In this document: piece after piece, positions 26,614 through 36,120 of the stretch
How the letters are laid out: the number at the start of each line of letters is the position of its first letter
Numbering within the stretch: the stretch's first letter is position 1
DNA from: JAFAXD01 sp963760435
Lineage (GTDB): Bacteria > Pseudomonadota > Alphaproteobacteria > Rhizobiales > Xanthobacteraceae
NCBI GenBank assembly: GCA_963760435.1
Contig: CAVXDE010000043.1
Span: forward strand, 186,001-250,000
DNA: 64,000 bases
Direction of reading: 5' to 3'
Position numbers and translations under genes: made by a program
Notes under the pieces: generated by a model
Databases searched by the model: none
Told to the model about the DNA's origin: nothing
Seen by the model: the letters and a program-made list of their open reading frames with translations, nothing else

Positions 26614-27359
26614 GCGGCTTTGCCCAGGTAGGCGGCCTGAACCGCCTCGTTGGCCGCAATCTCTGCCGGAGTGCCCTCGGCCAGCAGTTTGCCCTGGTCG
26701 AGCACGGTGATGCGGTCGGCCAGATGAAATACGACCCGCATGTCATGCTCGATCAGCACGATGGTGAAGTTGGCGTCGCGATGCAGGCGGCGCACCAGCT
26801 GGGTGATCGCATAGGTCTCCTCGTCGCCCATGCCGGCGGTGGGCTCGTCGAGCAGAAGGAGGTGTGGCTGCAGCGCCAGCGCCATGGCGATTTCGGCCGC
26901 GCGCTGGTCACCGTGCGCGAGTTCGCCGACGCGCCGGTCGGCTTTGGCCTCGAGGCCGGTCATCTTGAGGGTGTCCGTGGCGCGCCGGTTGACCTCGCTC
27001 TTCTCCGTCCGGCTGATCCAGGGACGCAGGCGAAATCCGGCGGCCACCTCGGCCCCGATGCGCACATTCTCGAACACCGACAGCTCGGGGAAGATCTCGG
27101 TGATCTGGAAGGTGCGCGCCATACCGAGCGTGACGCGTTGCGACGCCGGCATCGACGTGATGTCACGCCCGTCGAAGGCGATGGTTCCCGCGGTGGGCGC
27201 AAAGAAACCGCTGATCAGGTTGAAGAACGTGGTCTTGCCGGCGCCGTTCGGCCCGATGATGGCGCGCAGCTCGCCTTTTTGTACGGTGAGTGAAACGTCT
27301 TGCACGGCGACAAGGCTGCCGAAGCGTTTGCTCACGCGCTGTATGTCCAGAACACTCAT
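26610..27359 (-). CDS. livG: Branched-chain-type ABC transporter ATP-binding protein LivG
   Basis: A 249-residue ATPase of the LivG type, starting MSVLDIQRVSKRFG at the ATG at 27359. Walker A is GPNGAGKTTFFN, and Walker B is LLLLDEPTAGMGDEE; the C-terminal helix typical of LivG follows. The usual LSGG signature is replaced by LAHGDQRAAEIAMAL, which is normal for many LivG proteins of this clade. It starts 10 bases after the livM stop and overlaps livF by four bases. Confidence 0.93.
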   Translation of the reverse strand: MSVLDIQRVSKRFGSLVAVQDVSLTVQKGELRAIIGPNGAGKTTFFNLISGFFAPTAGTIAFDGRDITSMPASQRVTLGMARTFQITEIFPELSVFENVRIGAEVAAGFRLRPWISRTEKSEVNRRATDTLKMTGLEAKADRRVGELAHGDQRAAEIAMALALQPHLLLLDEPTAGMGDEETYAITQLVRRLHRDANFTIVLIEHDMRVVFHLADRITVLDQGKLLAEGTPAEIAANEAVQAAYLGKAA

Positions 27360-27369
27360 GCGATCGCGC

Positions 27370-28362
27370 TCATGACTCGCGTTTGGTTCCGATGAAGCCC
27401 AACAGGCCGCGAGGGAAGAACAGCACGACCAGCACGAACAGCAGGCCGACGAACGACATCCAGTTGATGGTGACGCTCGACAGGTAGTCTTGCAGAACGA
27501 CAAATACTGCCGCGCCCAAGAGCGGCCCCCAGAACGTGCGCATGCCGCCCATCACCGCCATCATGACGAAGTCGCCGGACTGGCTGTAATGCAAGCCGCG
27601 TGGATCGGCGAAGTTGTTGACCAGCGCGTAGAGCGCGCCGGCAAAGCCGATGAAAAAACACGACAGCGTGAACGCGATCCAGATATGCCGCTCGACCGGA
27701 ATGCCGAGAAAGCGCGCGCGCCGCTCATTCTCACGGATTGCGATCATGGTGCGCCCGAGCGGTGAGCGCAGAATGAACCCCATGACGCCGACTGCGAGCG
27801 CGAAGCAGAACAGCACGAAGTAATAGAACGCATTGCTGTTCGACAGGATATCGATGGTGAACAGGCCGAAATCGAGCGGTTGACGCGAGAAGCCGCGCAA
27901 GCCGTCGTCGCCGCCGGTGACGGAGCTCCATTGGAAGGCGATGTAGTAGAACACCTGGCCGAAGGCGATCGTGACCATGGCGAAATAGACGCCGCGCCGG
28001 CGCACGATCAGCGCGCCGAGCAGCGCACCGATAACGCCGCCCAGCAACATCCCGCAGAGGATCGAGAGCGGCGTGCTCGGCGCCAGGAACTTCAGCGCAA
28101 AGCCGGCTCCGTATGCTCCAAGCCCGAAGTAAGCCGCATGACCGAAGGAGAGCACGCCGGTGAAGCCGAGCAGGAAATTCACTGACATCGCCGCAAGGCC
28201 AAGCACCAGCACCCGCGTGCCGAGCGCGGTGTAGCCGCCGAGCGGCGGCATCCAGTAGGGTGCCAGCAGCAATATTGCCCAGATAGCGACGAGGGCGATG
28301 CCCCGGTACTGGGCGCCAAGCGCGCGCAAGCGCTTCAGGCTGAGCGTCGCCGGCTCGCTCAT
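27370..28362 (-). CDS. livM: Branched-chain-type ABC transporter permease LivM
   Basis: A 330-residue inner-membrane permease. The family motif is LLGFTGVLSFGHAAYFGLGAY, followed by several more membrane helices and the loop ENERRARFLGIPVERH, which contacts the ATPase. It overlaps the livH stop by four bases (ATGA) and precedes livG. The soluble N-terminus (EPATLSLKRLRALG) is short and basic, consistent with a cytoplasmic start. Confidence 0.94.
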   Translation of the reverse strand: MSEPATLSLKRLRALGAQYRGIALVAIWAILLLAPYWMPPLGGYTALGTRVLVLGLAAMSVNFLLGFTGVLSFGHAAYFGLGAYGAGFALKFLAPSTPLSILCGMLLGGVIGALLGALIVRRRGVYFAMVTIAFGQVFYYIAFQWSSVTGGDDGLRGFSRQPLDFGLFTIDILSNSNAFYYFVLFCFALAVGVMGFILRSPLGRTMIAIRENERRARFLGIPVERHIWIAFTLSCFFIGFAGALYALVNNFADPRGLHYSQSGDFVMMAVMGGMRTFWGPLLGAAVFVVLQDYLSSVTINWMSFVGLLFVLVVLFFPRGLLGFIGTKRES

Positions 28363-29228
28363 GTCAGCATGCCTTCTTCGCCGAGCAATCCGCGCGGCCG
28401 GACCAGCAGGATGACGGCCATCAGCACGTACATGATCGCTTCGCTGGCGGCGGGCAGAAATACGGCAGTGACGCCCGAGGCCACGCCGATCAGCAATCCG
28501 CCAAGCAAGGTGCCTGTGAGGCTGCCGACGCCGCCGACGATGATGGCAATAAAGCTCGGCATCAACAGGCCGGTGCCCATGGTGGGCTCGAGGCCAAGCT
28601 GACCGGCGGCGAGCACACCGCTCAGCCCGGCGAGGAAAATACCGACTGCGAAGTTCAACGAACGCAGCATGCGGACGTTGATGCCCATCGCGGCAACCGT
28701 TTCCAGGTCCAGCGTGCCGGCACGGATGCGGATGCCGAGGCGGGTATAACGCAGCAGCACGAACAGGAGTGCAACCACGAACACCACCATGGCGACCATG
28801 AACAGGCGATAGCCGGTGATGAAGAAGAACTCGTCGCTCAGCGGTTGCGCGAGCACCGCCGGAATGGTGACCGGCTTGCCCTGCGCGCCCCAGATGAAGC
28901 GCGTGCCGTCTTCGATGATGAACGCGAGGCCAAAGGTCAGCAGTAAGCTATAGAGCGGATCCCGCCCATAGAGCGGGCGGATGAGCACACGCTCAACCAC
29001 GAGACCGATGAGTGCGGTGAGCGGCGGCGCGATCAGCAGAGCGCCCCAGAAACCGACATACGGCGTGATCGTGTAGGCGATATAGCCGCCCAGCACCAGG
29101 AACCCACCATGGGCGAAGTTGATCACGTTGCTCAGGTTGAGAATGAGCGACAGCCCGAGCGCCATCAGCACATAGAACGTGCCGATGATCAGGCCATTGG
29201 TAACGTTGAAGACGAGGAGCTGGGTCAT
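28359..29228 (-). CDS. livH: Branched-chain-type ABC transporter permease LivH
   Basis: A 289-residue permease. Typical regions are NGLIIGTFYVLMALGLSLI, NLSNVINFAHGGFLVLGGY and the C-terminal GGLLIGVASGVTAV. It is separated from the upstream substrate-binding protein gene by 81 bases that contain a perfect 26-nt palindrome, while the following permease and ATPase genes are tightly coupled. The palindrome could lower expression of the membrane genes relative to the binding protein. Confidence 0.94.
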   Translation of the reverse strand: MTQLLVFNVTNGLIIGTFYVLMALGLSLILNLSNVINFAHGGFLVLGGYIAYTITPYVGFWGALLIAPPLTALIGLVVERVLIRPLYGRDPLYSLLLTFGLAFIIEDGTRFIWGAQGKPVTIPAVLAQPLSDEFFFITGYRLFMVAMVVFVVALLFVLLRYTRLGIRIRAGTLDLETVAAMGINVRMLRSLNFAVGIFLAGLSGVLAAGQLGLEPTMGTGLLMPSFIAIIVGGVGSLTGTLLGGLLIGVASGVTAVFLPAASEAIMYVLMAVILLVRPRGLLGEEGMLT

Positions 29229-29242
29229 GACCTTACTTCTCC

Positions 29243-29268
29243 ACCTCTCCCCGCAAGCGGGGAGAGGT
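29243..29268. repeat. Perfect 26-nt palindrome inside the Liv operon
   Basis: The reverse complement of the element at 8490-8515: 12-base arms ACCTCTCCCCGC, with an AA loop here. It lies between the stop of the substrate-binding protein gene and the livH start. A stem this strong in the transcript could stabilise the upstream message or partly terminate transcription, a common way to make more binding protein than permease. Confidence 0.8.
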
Positions 29269-29309
29269 AAAGGCTGTGCGATCTCGTCATGAGGACGGAG
29301 AAGCCTTAC

Positions 29310-30569
29310 TTACGACGGCCATTGCACCGTGCAGCCGGTGTCGGCGACCGGGGGCGCGGTCTTGTCGCCGGCCACGATCTCGTTGACCTTGAACAGATCC
29401 TCGGGATCGTCCCCCTTGGACTGGGCCTCCCCGACGAACGCCGAGGTCATGAGCTGGTGATCGCCTTTGCGGTAGTAGACCTTGTTGGGCTGCAGCTTGA
29501 CCTCGGGGGGCAGCTCGAAATCACCGAGTGCCTCAGCGAGCTTTACGGCATCGAGCGTCTTCTCGCGATTGGCTGCGAGCGCATACGTGTAGACCGAGGT
29601 GTATCCGAACCAGGTGCGCGCGGTCGGTACCTTGCCGTCGGTGCGCTTGCGGACGTCAGCGACGAACTCGGCGAGGTGCGGCGTATCGGGCTGTTTCCAG
29701 TACCATTCGAACATCCAGATCCCTATGCGGGCTTCCGGGGGCAGCGATTCGAGGGACTCCAGTTCCTGCTGCGTTCCGGCCACATGAATTTGTTTGTTGA
29801 TGCCGAACTGCACGATCTGCTTGAGGCAGTTCACCATGTCAGAGCCTTGCGGCAACAGCAACAAGACATCCGGATTGGCGGCGCGGGCCTTGATGAGGTA
29901 GGCCGAGAAATCGCTGGTGCCGAGCGGCGTAAGCTCGTTGCCGGTGATGGTGCCGCCGAGCTTCTTCAGATTGGCGGCGCAGGCGTCGTAAAGGGTGTGG
30001 CCGAACGCGTAGTCCGGCGTGATGAAGTGCCACTTCTTGCCGTATTTGTTGAAGAGGAGGTCAGTCACGGAATTCGCTTCCATGCGCGTGGTGTTGCACA
30101 CGCGATAGACGTTCCACTTGCAATCCTTGCCGGTGATACTGTCGGTATGTCCGCCGGAGACGACGTGAAGCACTTTCTTCTCGGCCGTGACCTGGGCCAT
30201 GGCCTGGGCAATCCCGGAATTTACGTCGCCAATGATGAATGAGACCTGGTCGCGCTCGATCAGCTTACGGGTCTTTTGAACGCCGGTGCCGACGTCATTT
30301 GCGGAGTCTTCCACCAGCAGCTCGATCGGACGTCCCAACACCCCGCCCTTCGCATTGATCTGCTCGACCGCAAGCTTCGCACCGATAAGCTCGTTTTGTG
30401 CCACAGCGGCATAGACGCCGGTGAACGGATCGACCATGCCGATACGGATCGGCGTTTCGCCGCGCGCTGCGATGATGAACGGGGACGCGACCTGCAGGGC
30501 CCCCGCCGCGGCAGCGCCTTTGAGTACCGTGCGACGGTCGAACAGATGCTGAGCGATTGTCGATGGCAT
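29310..30569 (-). CDS. Liv-type ABC transporter substrate-binding protein (Tat-type signal)
   Basis: A 419-residue periplasmic binding protein of the Peripla_BP_6/LivJ family, first gene of a complete Liv-type operon. The ATG at 30569 follows an excellent GGAGGAAAC site. The N-terminus contains DRRTVLKG ahead of a hydrophobic stretch, fitting a twin-arginine export signal. The binding domain starts IRIGMVDPFTGVYAAVAQNELIGAK. This subgroup resembles binding proteins for amides, urea or aromatic acids as much as those for leucine. The catabolic genes to its right suggest an aromatic or other carboxylate ligand, but that is inference. Confidence 0.88.
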   Translation of the reverse strand: MPSTIAQHLFDRRTVLKGAAAAGALQVASPFIIAARGETPIRIGMVDPFTGVYAAVAQNELIGAKLAVEQINAKGGVLGRPIELLVEDSANDVGTGVQKTRKLIERDQVSFIIGDVNSGIAQAMAQVTAEKKVLHVVSGGHTDSITGKDCKWNVYRVCNTTRMEANSVTDLLFNKYGKKWHFITPDYAFGHTLYDACAANLKKLGGTITGNELTPLGTSDFSAYLIKARAANPDVLLLLPQGSDMVNCLKQIVQFGINKQIHVAGTQQELESLESLPPEARIGIWMFEWYWKQPDTPHLAEFVADVRKRTDGKVPTARTWFGYTSVYTYALAANREKTLDAVKLAEALGDFELPPEVKLQPNKVYYRKGDHQLMTSAFVGEAQSKGDDPEDLFKVNEIVAGDKTAPPVADTGCTVQWPS

Positions 30570-30680
30570 AGGTTTCCTCCGGAAGGCCAGGCTTTGCGCC
30601 CAGCGCGATTTTTCCGCTCGCGGGAGCGGGGATAGTTGGCCCATATTGGCCGCGCCGACCTGCAACTACAAGGCCCCGAA

Positions 30681-31289
30681 ATGCCGGCCAGCTTGGATTT
30701 CTACTTCGATTTCATCTCGCCGTTCGGCTATCTGGCAAGCCTGCGCGTCGACGATCTGGCGCAAAAGTACGGACGTGACTGCCACTGGCACTCGATGCTG
30801 CTCGGCATCAGCGTCCTCAAGGTGATGGGCCTGCCGCCGCTCACCCAGATCCCCCTGAAGGGCGAGTATCTTGGCGTCGATCTCAAGCGCTATCTGCGGC
30901 GGCACCAGCTCACATTGACGCGCTCGCGCCAGATGGCGCCGTCGAACCCGATCCCCGCCGGACGCGCATTCCATTGGATCGATGCGCGCGATCCGGCGCT
31001 CGCGAAGTCCGCCGCGAAGGCGATCCTTGATGCTTATTGGCAGCAGGGAAGCGACATCGGCTCCGTGGAGGCCGTGATCACGATTGCGGAGCGCGCCGGC
31101 GTGGACGCCACAGCGCTAAGGGCCGGCTTTGCCAGCGGCGAGGCTGATCGTTTGTTGCGCGCCGCTGTCGATCGATCGCTTGCGCTCGGCGTGTTTGGCT
31201 CGCCGTTCTTCATCATCGACGGCGAGCCGTTCTTCGGGCTGGAGAAGATGGAGCTTGCTGAGGAGTGGCTCGCATCGGGCGGGTGGTGA
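30681..31289 (+). CDS. 2-hydroxychromene-2-carboxylate isomerase family (DsbA-like, kappa-GST) protein
   Basis: A 202-residue protein of the DSBA/HCCA-isomerase family, which uses glutathione to isomerise ring-cleavage products such as 2-hydroxychromene-2-carboxylate in naphthalene breakdown. The N-terminus LDFYFDFISPFGYLAS has the conserved serine in place of the DsbA cysteine pair, and the C-terminus has GVFGSPFFIIDGEPFFG with the cis-proline. I start at the ATG at 30681; an earlier TTG at 30636 is weaker. It is divergent from the Liv operon and convergent with the FAH-family gene at 31316. The specific substrate is not certain. Confidence 0.85.
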   Translation: MPASLDFYFDFISPFGYLASLRVDDLAQKYGRDCHWHSMLLGISVLKVMGLPPLTQIPLKGEYLGVDLKRYLRRHQLTLTRSRQMAPSNPIPAGRAFHWIDARDPALAKSAAKAILDAYWQQGSDIGSVEAVITIAERAGVDATALRAGFASGEADRLLRAAVDRSLALGVFGSPFFIIDGEPFFGLEKMELAEEWLASGGW

Positions 31290-31315
31290 TCCCCGCCCGC
31301 GAGCGCTCGAGAAAT

Positions 31316-32194
31316 TTACGCCTTCTCGTCCTCGATCGGGTTGCGCAGGATTCCGACGCCTTCGATTTCGACCTCGCAGACGTCGCCGTTGCGCATCCAG
31401 ATCGGATCAGGCTTGCGCGCATGTCCGACGCCGGATGGTGTGCCGGTGAAAATGATGTCGCCCGGCTCGAGCGTCATGCCCTGGGTCGCGTAGACCAGCA
31501 TCTCGATCACCGGAAACATCATGTTGGCGGTGTTGTCCGACTGCATGACCTTGCCGTTGAGGCGTGTCTCCAGCTTGAGGCCTTTGGCGGCCGGAGGAAG
31601 CTCGTCCGCGGTCACCATCCATGGGCCGAAACCGCCGGTCCGATCGAAGTTCTTGCCCATGTCCCATTGCGTGGTCTTGCGCTGGAACTCGCGTACTGAT
31701 CCCTCGTTGCCGACCGAATATCCGGCGATGCAGGTGAGTGCGTTGGCCGGTGTCAGATGTTTGGCGCGCCGCCCGACGATGAGAATAAGCTCGCCTTCAT
31801 AGTCGAGGGTTTCCGAGACGCGCGGGCGCACGATCGCGCTCTCGTGCGGCGTGAGCGAGCTTGTGCAGCGCATGAAGACGGTCGGAAACTTCGGGATGTT
31901 GTCGCGGTTCGGCCCTTCCTTGACGTGCTCCAAATAGTTCAGGCCCAGGCACACAACCTTGCCGGGATGCGCGACCGGCATTGCATATTTCAGCCCGTGC
32001 AGCGGCCGGCGCGCGGAGGCGGGAGCCCGCTTGGCGAGTTCGGCAAGGGGCGCGAGATCGCCGTCATGCTTGCGCAGGATCGCGGCGAGGTCGCTCGGCA
32101 GCTTGGGTTCCGCGACGTTGAGGTCGATCACCTGATCGCCCTCGACCACCCCCAAATGCGCGCCTGCATCCGTCTCGAAACCAACTACTTTCAT
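31316..32194 (-). CDS. Fumarylacetoacetate hydrolase family protein
   Basis: A 292-residue C-C bond hydrolase or decarboxylase of the FAH family (PF01557). Metal ligands are visible in DYEGELILIVGRR (E-x-E). The third is normally the aspartate in a YTxxNDV motif but here is GYSVGNEGSVREFQ, an Asp-to-Glu change shared by one FAH subgroup as far as I recall. GFGPWMVTADELP and EPGDIIFTGTPSGVG complete the active-site frame. These enzymes cleave diketo acids such as fumarylpyruvate. It is divergent from the acyl-CoA synthetase, with a 160-base shared regulatory gap. Confidence 0.88.
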   Translation of the reverse strand: MKVVGFETDAGAHLGVVEGDQVIDLNVAEPKLPSDLAAILRKHDGDLAPLAELAKRAPASARRPLHGLKYAMPVAHPGKVVCLGLNYLEHVKEGPNRDNIPKFPTVFMRCTSSLTPHESAIVRPRVSETLDYEGELILIVGRRAKHLTPANALTCIAGYSVGNEGSVREFQRKTTQWDMGKNFDRTGGFGPWMVTADELPPAAKGLKLETRLNGKVMQSDNTANMMFPVIEMLVYATQGMTLEPGDIIFTGTPSGVGHARKPDPIWMRNGDVCEVEIEGVGILRNPIEDEKA

Positions 32195-32295
32195 CGTCTT
32201 ATCCTTTGGACTTATTGGAGCGGCCGGGACCTTAACAGGGTCGGCAAGTGGTTCAAGTCGGTACGCCCGGACAGTATGAAGGTAGGCATCGTTTG

Positions 32296-32315
32296 CATAT
32301 GCTAGCTTGCGTATG
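32296..32315. promoter_or_regulatory. Candidate operator between divergent FAH and acyl-CoA synthetase genes
   Basis: An inverted repeat CATATGC-N6-GCGTATG with one mismatch between the arms, in the 163-base gap between two divergent catabolic genes. The position and size fit a dimeric repressor site such as those of GntR or MarR regulators. No such regulator gene is adjacent, so the assignment is tentative. Confidence 0.35.
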
Positions 32316-32357
32316 TGTTGCGTTGATTGAGCGTCGTCCTCGCCGGGAAATCACGCC

Positions 32358-33966
32358 ATGATGTCGGATATCGATTCAGTTCATCCTTTCGCCGGATGGG
32401 ATATCGCCGCGCTGATCGAGGCGCGCGCCCGCCAGCGTGGCGCGCATCCGGCGCTGATCTGGGCGCCGTTCGATGGTCCGGTGCAGGCCTGGTCCTACGC
32501 CGAGCTTGCCGACGCGGTGGCGCGCATTGCCGGCGGACTTGCGGCGCGCGGCATCGGCGCGGGAGATCGTGTTCTCATTCACTGCGAGAACTGTCCGGAA
32601 ACCGTGCTGGCGCGGTTTGCCTGCGCCTGGCTCGGCGCGACCGCGCTGTTGAGCAACGCCCACCTCGCGGCGCCGGAGCTCGCGCGCATCATCGCGGCGC
32701 TGCGTCCGCGTGCCGCGATCACGCAACCGAGCCTGGCGGCACGGGTGACGCAGGCGGGTGGCGGTCTGGAGTGGATCGCCGTCGACCGAGACCGACACCA
32801 CCGATGCGCAGAGCGGGAGCGCCGTTGCGCCAGCGGATCACTTCAGCCGGCTCTACGGCGCGCCGCGGCCGCGCCGCGCGCCGGATCCGACCGCGCCGGC
32901 GATGATCCTGTTCACCACCGGATCGACGGCAGCGCCCAAGGCGGTGCTGTGGACGCACGCCAATCTGCTGTGGGCCGGCAAGGTCGGCGCGCTGGAGCAA
33001 GGGTTGCGTGCGAGCGACATCTATCAGGTGCACCTGCCGCTGTTTCACGTCGTCGGTTTTACCTGGTCGATGGTGCCGGCATTGTGGGCCGGTGCCACCG
33101 TTGTGTTGCAGCCGAAGTTTTCAGCAAGCCGGTTCTGGCCGGTGGCGCTGGCGCATCGGGCGACCGTCGCCTCGCACGCAGGGACCGACGGCTTCCTGCG
33201 CCGGCAGCCTGTCCCTGAGCATTCATTCCGGCAATGGCTGTTCGCCTGGCATGACCCGGAGCGCAACGCCTACTTCCGCCTCGATGGGTGCACCGGCTGG
33301 GGCATGACCGAAATGGTCATTCCAGCAATCGCCGGCGATGCGTCGATGGATCAGCGCGTGCTCTCGGTTGGCCGTCCCTATCCGGGCTACACGGTGCGCA
33401 TCGAGCACGAAGACGGCTCGATCGTCCGGCCCGGCGAGACCGGACACTTGTTGATCGGTGCGGTGCGCGGACTCGCGATCTTTCAGGAATATGTCGACAA
33501 TCCGCAGGCCATGGCCGAAGCATTCGACGCGCGCGGCTTCTTCCGCACCGGCGATCGGGTGACCTTGCACGAAGATGGTTGGATCCAATTCCGCGATCGC
33601 GTCAAGGACATGATCAAGGTCGGCGGCGAAAGCGTTTCGGCCTCGGAAGTCGAGGCCGCGGTGATGGCCGCCGGCGGTGTTGCGGAAGTCGCCGTGGTCG
33701 CACGCCCGGATGCGGCTTACGGCGAGGTCGCGATCGCGTTCGTGGTGCTGCAGGCGGGCAGCACGCCGGATCCGGCGAGTCGATCCGCCGCGGCCGCGCG
33801 CATCGCCGAGCACTGTCGTGGATCGCTCGCGAAGTTCAAGCAACCGCGCGAGATCATCATCCGGGACGCGCTGCCCAAGATCGGCAACAACAAAGTGAAC
33901 CGGCCGGCGTTGCGCGAGCTTGCGAACCACGCGGCCGATGTCTCCGACGGGCTAAAACGGGCGTGA
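32358..33966 (+). pseudogene. Acyl-CoA synthetase / AMP-dependent ligase, single-base frameshift
   Basis: About 535 residues when one extra base is removed. The N-terminal half (AWSYAELADAVARIAGGLAARG) and the C-terminal half (MILFTTGSTAAPKAVLWTH P-loop, GWGMTEMV, FFRTGDRVTLHEDGWIQF, RDRVKDMIKVGGESVS and the catalytic lysine near PKIGNNKVNR) together form a complete AMP-binding enzyme that activates a carboxylic acid to its CoA ester. The frames meet near 32790: dropping one C of the CC in GTCGACCGAGACC gives WIAVDETDTTDAQ and restores the protein. It likely heads the plus-strand catabolic run followed by the racemase-family, GST and amidohydrolase genes. The substrate is unknown. Confidence 0.85.
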
Positions 33967-34237
33967 GCATGCACGATCGCGGCGCCGCGTTTCGGCGATG
34001 GTCCTGATGATTTACGCGTAGTAGCGGAACATCCAATTTGAAAGACCCCTGGTGATGCGGGGCGCTGCACGGCGGCGCGGCTCGGTCCCCCGTTTGGGTA
34101 CGCTGTTTCGTAAGGCCAAGAGCTAGGCGTGATGCACCGAACGGGGAAAATTTGAGCCGAGGCACGGTTGCGTCCTGCATTGCGCATTCACCCATGGCGC
34201 GCCAGGATGCGCGCCCTCGTAACGGGCCGCAGCATCC

Positions 34238-35365
34238 ATGAAAATCACACGCGTCACCGCAACGCCGGTTCACGTTCCGCTCAACATCCGCATGGTCGGC
34301 GCCGCGCGCCCGGCCGCGTTGGGCGGATGCCTGGTCGAGATCGAGACCGATACCGGGCTCATCGGTCACGGCTTCACCTCCATCACGGAGGAGACCGTGA
34401 TCGCGAATATCATCAAGGAGGTCGCCGGTCCGGCGATCATTGGCGATGATCCGCTCGCGCATGAGCGCATCTGGGACAAGCTCTATTGGACGCTGCTGCC
34501 GCGCGGTCAGACCGGCTATGGGGCGCACGCTATTGCGGCAATCGACGTGGCGCTGTGGGATCTCAAGGGCAAGGCGCTCGGTCAGCCGGTGTGGCGCCTG
34601 CTGGGAGGCGCGCGCGAGCGCGTGCCGATCTACGTCACCTTTGGATTCAATTTCTTCGATCGCGAGGAACTCGCCCAAGCCGCGAAGTTCTGGGTCGACA
34701 GCGGCTTCAGGCGCCTGAAGATGACTGTGGGGCATGAAGGCTTGGCGCGGCGCGATCGCGCGCCGCTCATGGATCTCATTCGCGAGGATGCCATGCGGGT
34801 GCGTGAGGTGCGCGACGCGGTCGGGCCGGACGTGGAGCTGTTCATCGACGCCAATTGCAGTCTCGACCTCTATCACGCACTGCGGCTCGTCGACATGATC
34901 CGCGAGTGCAACATCGCCTTCTTCGAGGAGCCGATTACCCAGAACGATGCGTTGCTGATGGCGCAGCTGCGCCGCGAAGGACGCGTGCGGCTTGCCTGCG
35001 GCCAGAATGAGGGGCTGGCGTTCCGCTTCCGTGACTTGTTGTTGAACCAGTCGGTCGATTACGTACAACCCAATGCGGTGATCACCGGCGGGTTCACCCA
35101 ATGCGCCAAGATCGCCGGCATGGCGGCCGCGTTCAACGTGCCGATTGCCAATGGCGGCGCATGGGCGTTCCACAACATGCACCTGCAAGCGGGCCTCGCC
35201 AACGGCGGCCTGGTCGAGCATCACTATCTGGCCGGCGAGTTCTGCCGGCGTATCTACAAGAACTTGCCGATGCCGGCGGACGGCTGGCTCGCCTTGCCGG
35301 AGGCGCCCGGTCTCGGGTTCGAGCCGGACCACGATGCCGTGAAGGAGGTCGCACATGCCTTATGA
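34238..35365 (+). CDS. Mandelate racemase / muconate lactonizing enzyme family protein
   Basis: A 375-residue enolase-superfamily enzyme, which abstracts a proton next to a carboxylate with help from a magnesium ion. The capping domain is N-terminal; the barrel domain has RRLKMTVG (one lysine rather than the K-x-K pair), metal ligands in FIDANCSL, FFEEPI and GQNEG, and a histidine in GGAWAFHN. This set fits acid-sugar dehydratases or mandelate-racemase-like enzymes rather than muconate cycloisomerases, but the substrate is uncertain. Its last 11 bases overlap the start of the GST gene, so the two are co-translated. Confidence 0.85.
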   Translation: MKITRVTATPVHVPLNIRMVGAARPAALGGCLVEIETDTGLIGHGFTSITEETVIANIIKEVAGPAIIGDDPLAHERIWDKLYWTLLPRGQTGYGAHAIAAIDVALWDLKGKALGQPVWRLLGGARERVPIYVTFGFNFFDREELAQAAKFWVDSGFRRLKMTVGHEGLARRDRAPLMDLIREDAMRVREVRDAVGPDVELFIDANCSLDLYHALRLVDMIRECNIAFFEEPITQNDALLMAQLRREGRVRLACGQNEGLAFRFRDLLLNQSVDYVQPNAVITGGFTQCAKIAGMAAAFNVPIANGGAWAFHNMHLQAGLANGGLVEHHYLAGEFCRRIYKNLPMPADGWLALPEAPGLGFEPDHDAVKEVAHAL

Positions 35366-36077
35366 GCTCTACTACTGGCCCTCCAATCAGGGGCGCGGGG
35401 AATTCGTGCGGCTAGCGCTGGAGGACGCGGCCGCCGAGTACATTGATGTCGGCCGGCTTGCTGAGGTCGAGGGCGGCGGCGTGCCGGCGATCCTGAAGCT
35501 GATGAGCGCGCCCGAAATCAACACACCGCCGTTCGCGCCGCCATTCCTCAAAGCGGGTGAGCTGATCATCGGGCAGACCGCGAACATCCTGATGTTCGTC
35601 GGCGCGCATCATCAGCTTGCGCCGGCGGATGAGGCCGGTCGGCTGTGGACGCACCAGCTGCAGCTCTCGGTGACGGATTTCGTCAAGGAAATCCATGACA
35701 CCCATCATCCGATCGGGGCGGCCTTCTATTATGAGGAGCAGAAAGCCGAAGCCAAACGCTACAGCGAGAATTTCCTCAAGCTGCGCGTCCCGAAGTTCCT
35801 GACCTATTTCGAGACGGTGCTCACCCGCAATGGCGGGCGCCACTTGGTCGGTAGCTCGGTCACCTACATCGATCTGTCGCTGTTTCAGCTGGTCGCAGGC
35901 CTGCGCTATGCGTTCCCCCGCGCAATGGCCCGCATCGAGCCGAGCGTGCCGCGCCTCATCGCGTTGCATGACGCCGTGCAAGTCCGGCCACGCATCGCCG
36001 CCTATCTGGCCTCGCCGCGCCGCATGGGGTTCGACGAGAAGGGCGTGTTCCGCCGCTACCCCGAACTCGATGAATAG
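35355..36077 (+). CDS. Glutathione S-transferase family protein
   Basis: A 240-residue cytoplasmic protein with an N-terminal thioredoxin-like domain (MPYELYYWPSNQGRGEFVRLALED, of which YYWPSNQGRGE lines the glutathione site) and a helical C-terminal domain (HLVGSSVTYIDLSLFQLVAGL), as in GSTs. A very strong AAGGAGGT site precedes its ATG. It overlaps the preceding mandelate-racemase-family gene by 11 bases. In a catabolic operon such a GST may act as an isomerase or dehalogenase rather than in general detoxification; this is inference from context. Confidence 0.85.
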   Translation: MPYELYYWPSNQGRGEFVRLALEDAAAEYIDVGRLAEVEGGGVPAILKLMSAPEINTPPFAPPFLKAGELIIGQTANILMFVGAHHQLAPADEAGRLWTHQLQLSVTDFVKEIHDTHHPIGAAFYYEEQKAEAKRYSENFLKLRVPKFLTYFETVLTRNGGRHLVGSSVTYIDLSLFQLVAGLRYAFPRAMARIEPSVPRLIALHDAVQVRPRIAAYLASPRRMGFDEKGVFRRYPELDE

Positions 36078-36120
36078 CTGCGCTGAATTCTTAATCAACA
36101 CAGATTTCGGGAGGACCAAC

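Noticed and set aside
34055..34126. 23-residue Arg-rich small open frame before the mandelate-racemase-family gene
   Set aside because: Too short, no convincing ribosome site and no similarity that I recognise.
33857..35356. Long minus-strand open frame (about 499 codons)
   Set aside because: It lies antisense to the mandelate-racemase-family gene and has the Arg/His/Asp-rich composition of a high-GC shadow frame; no family motif.
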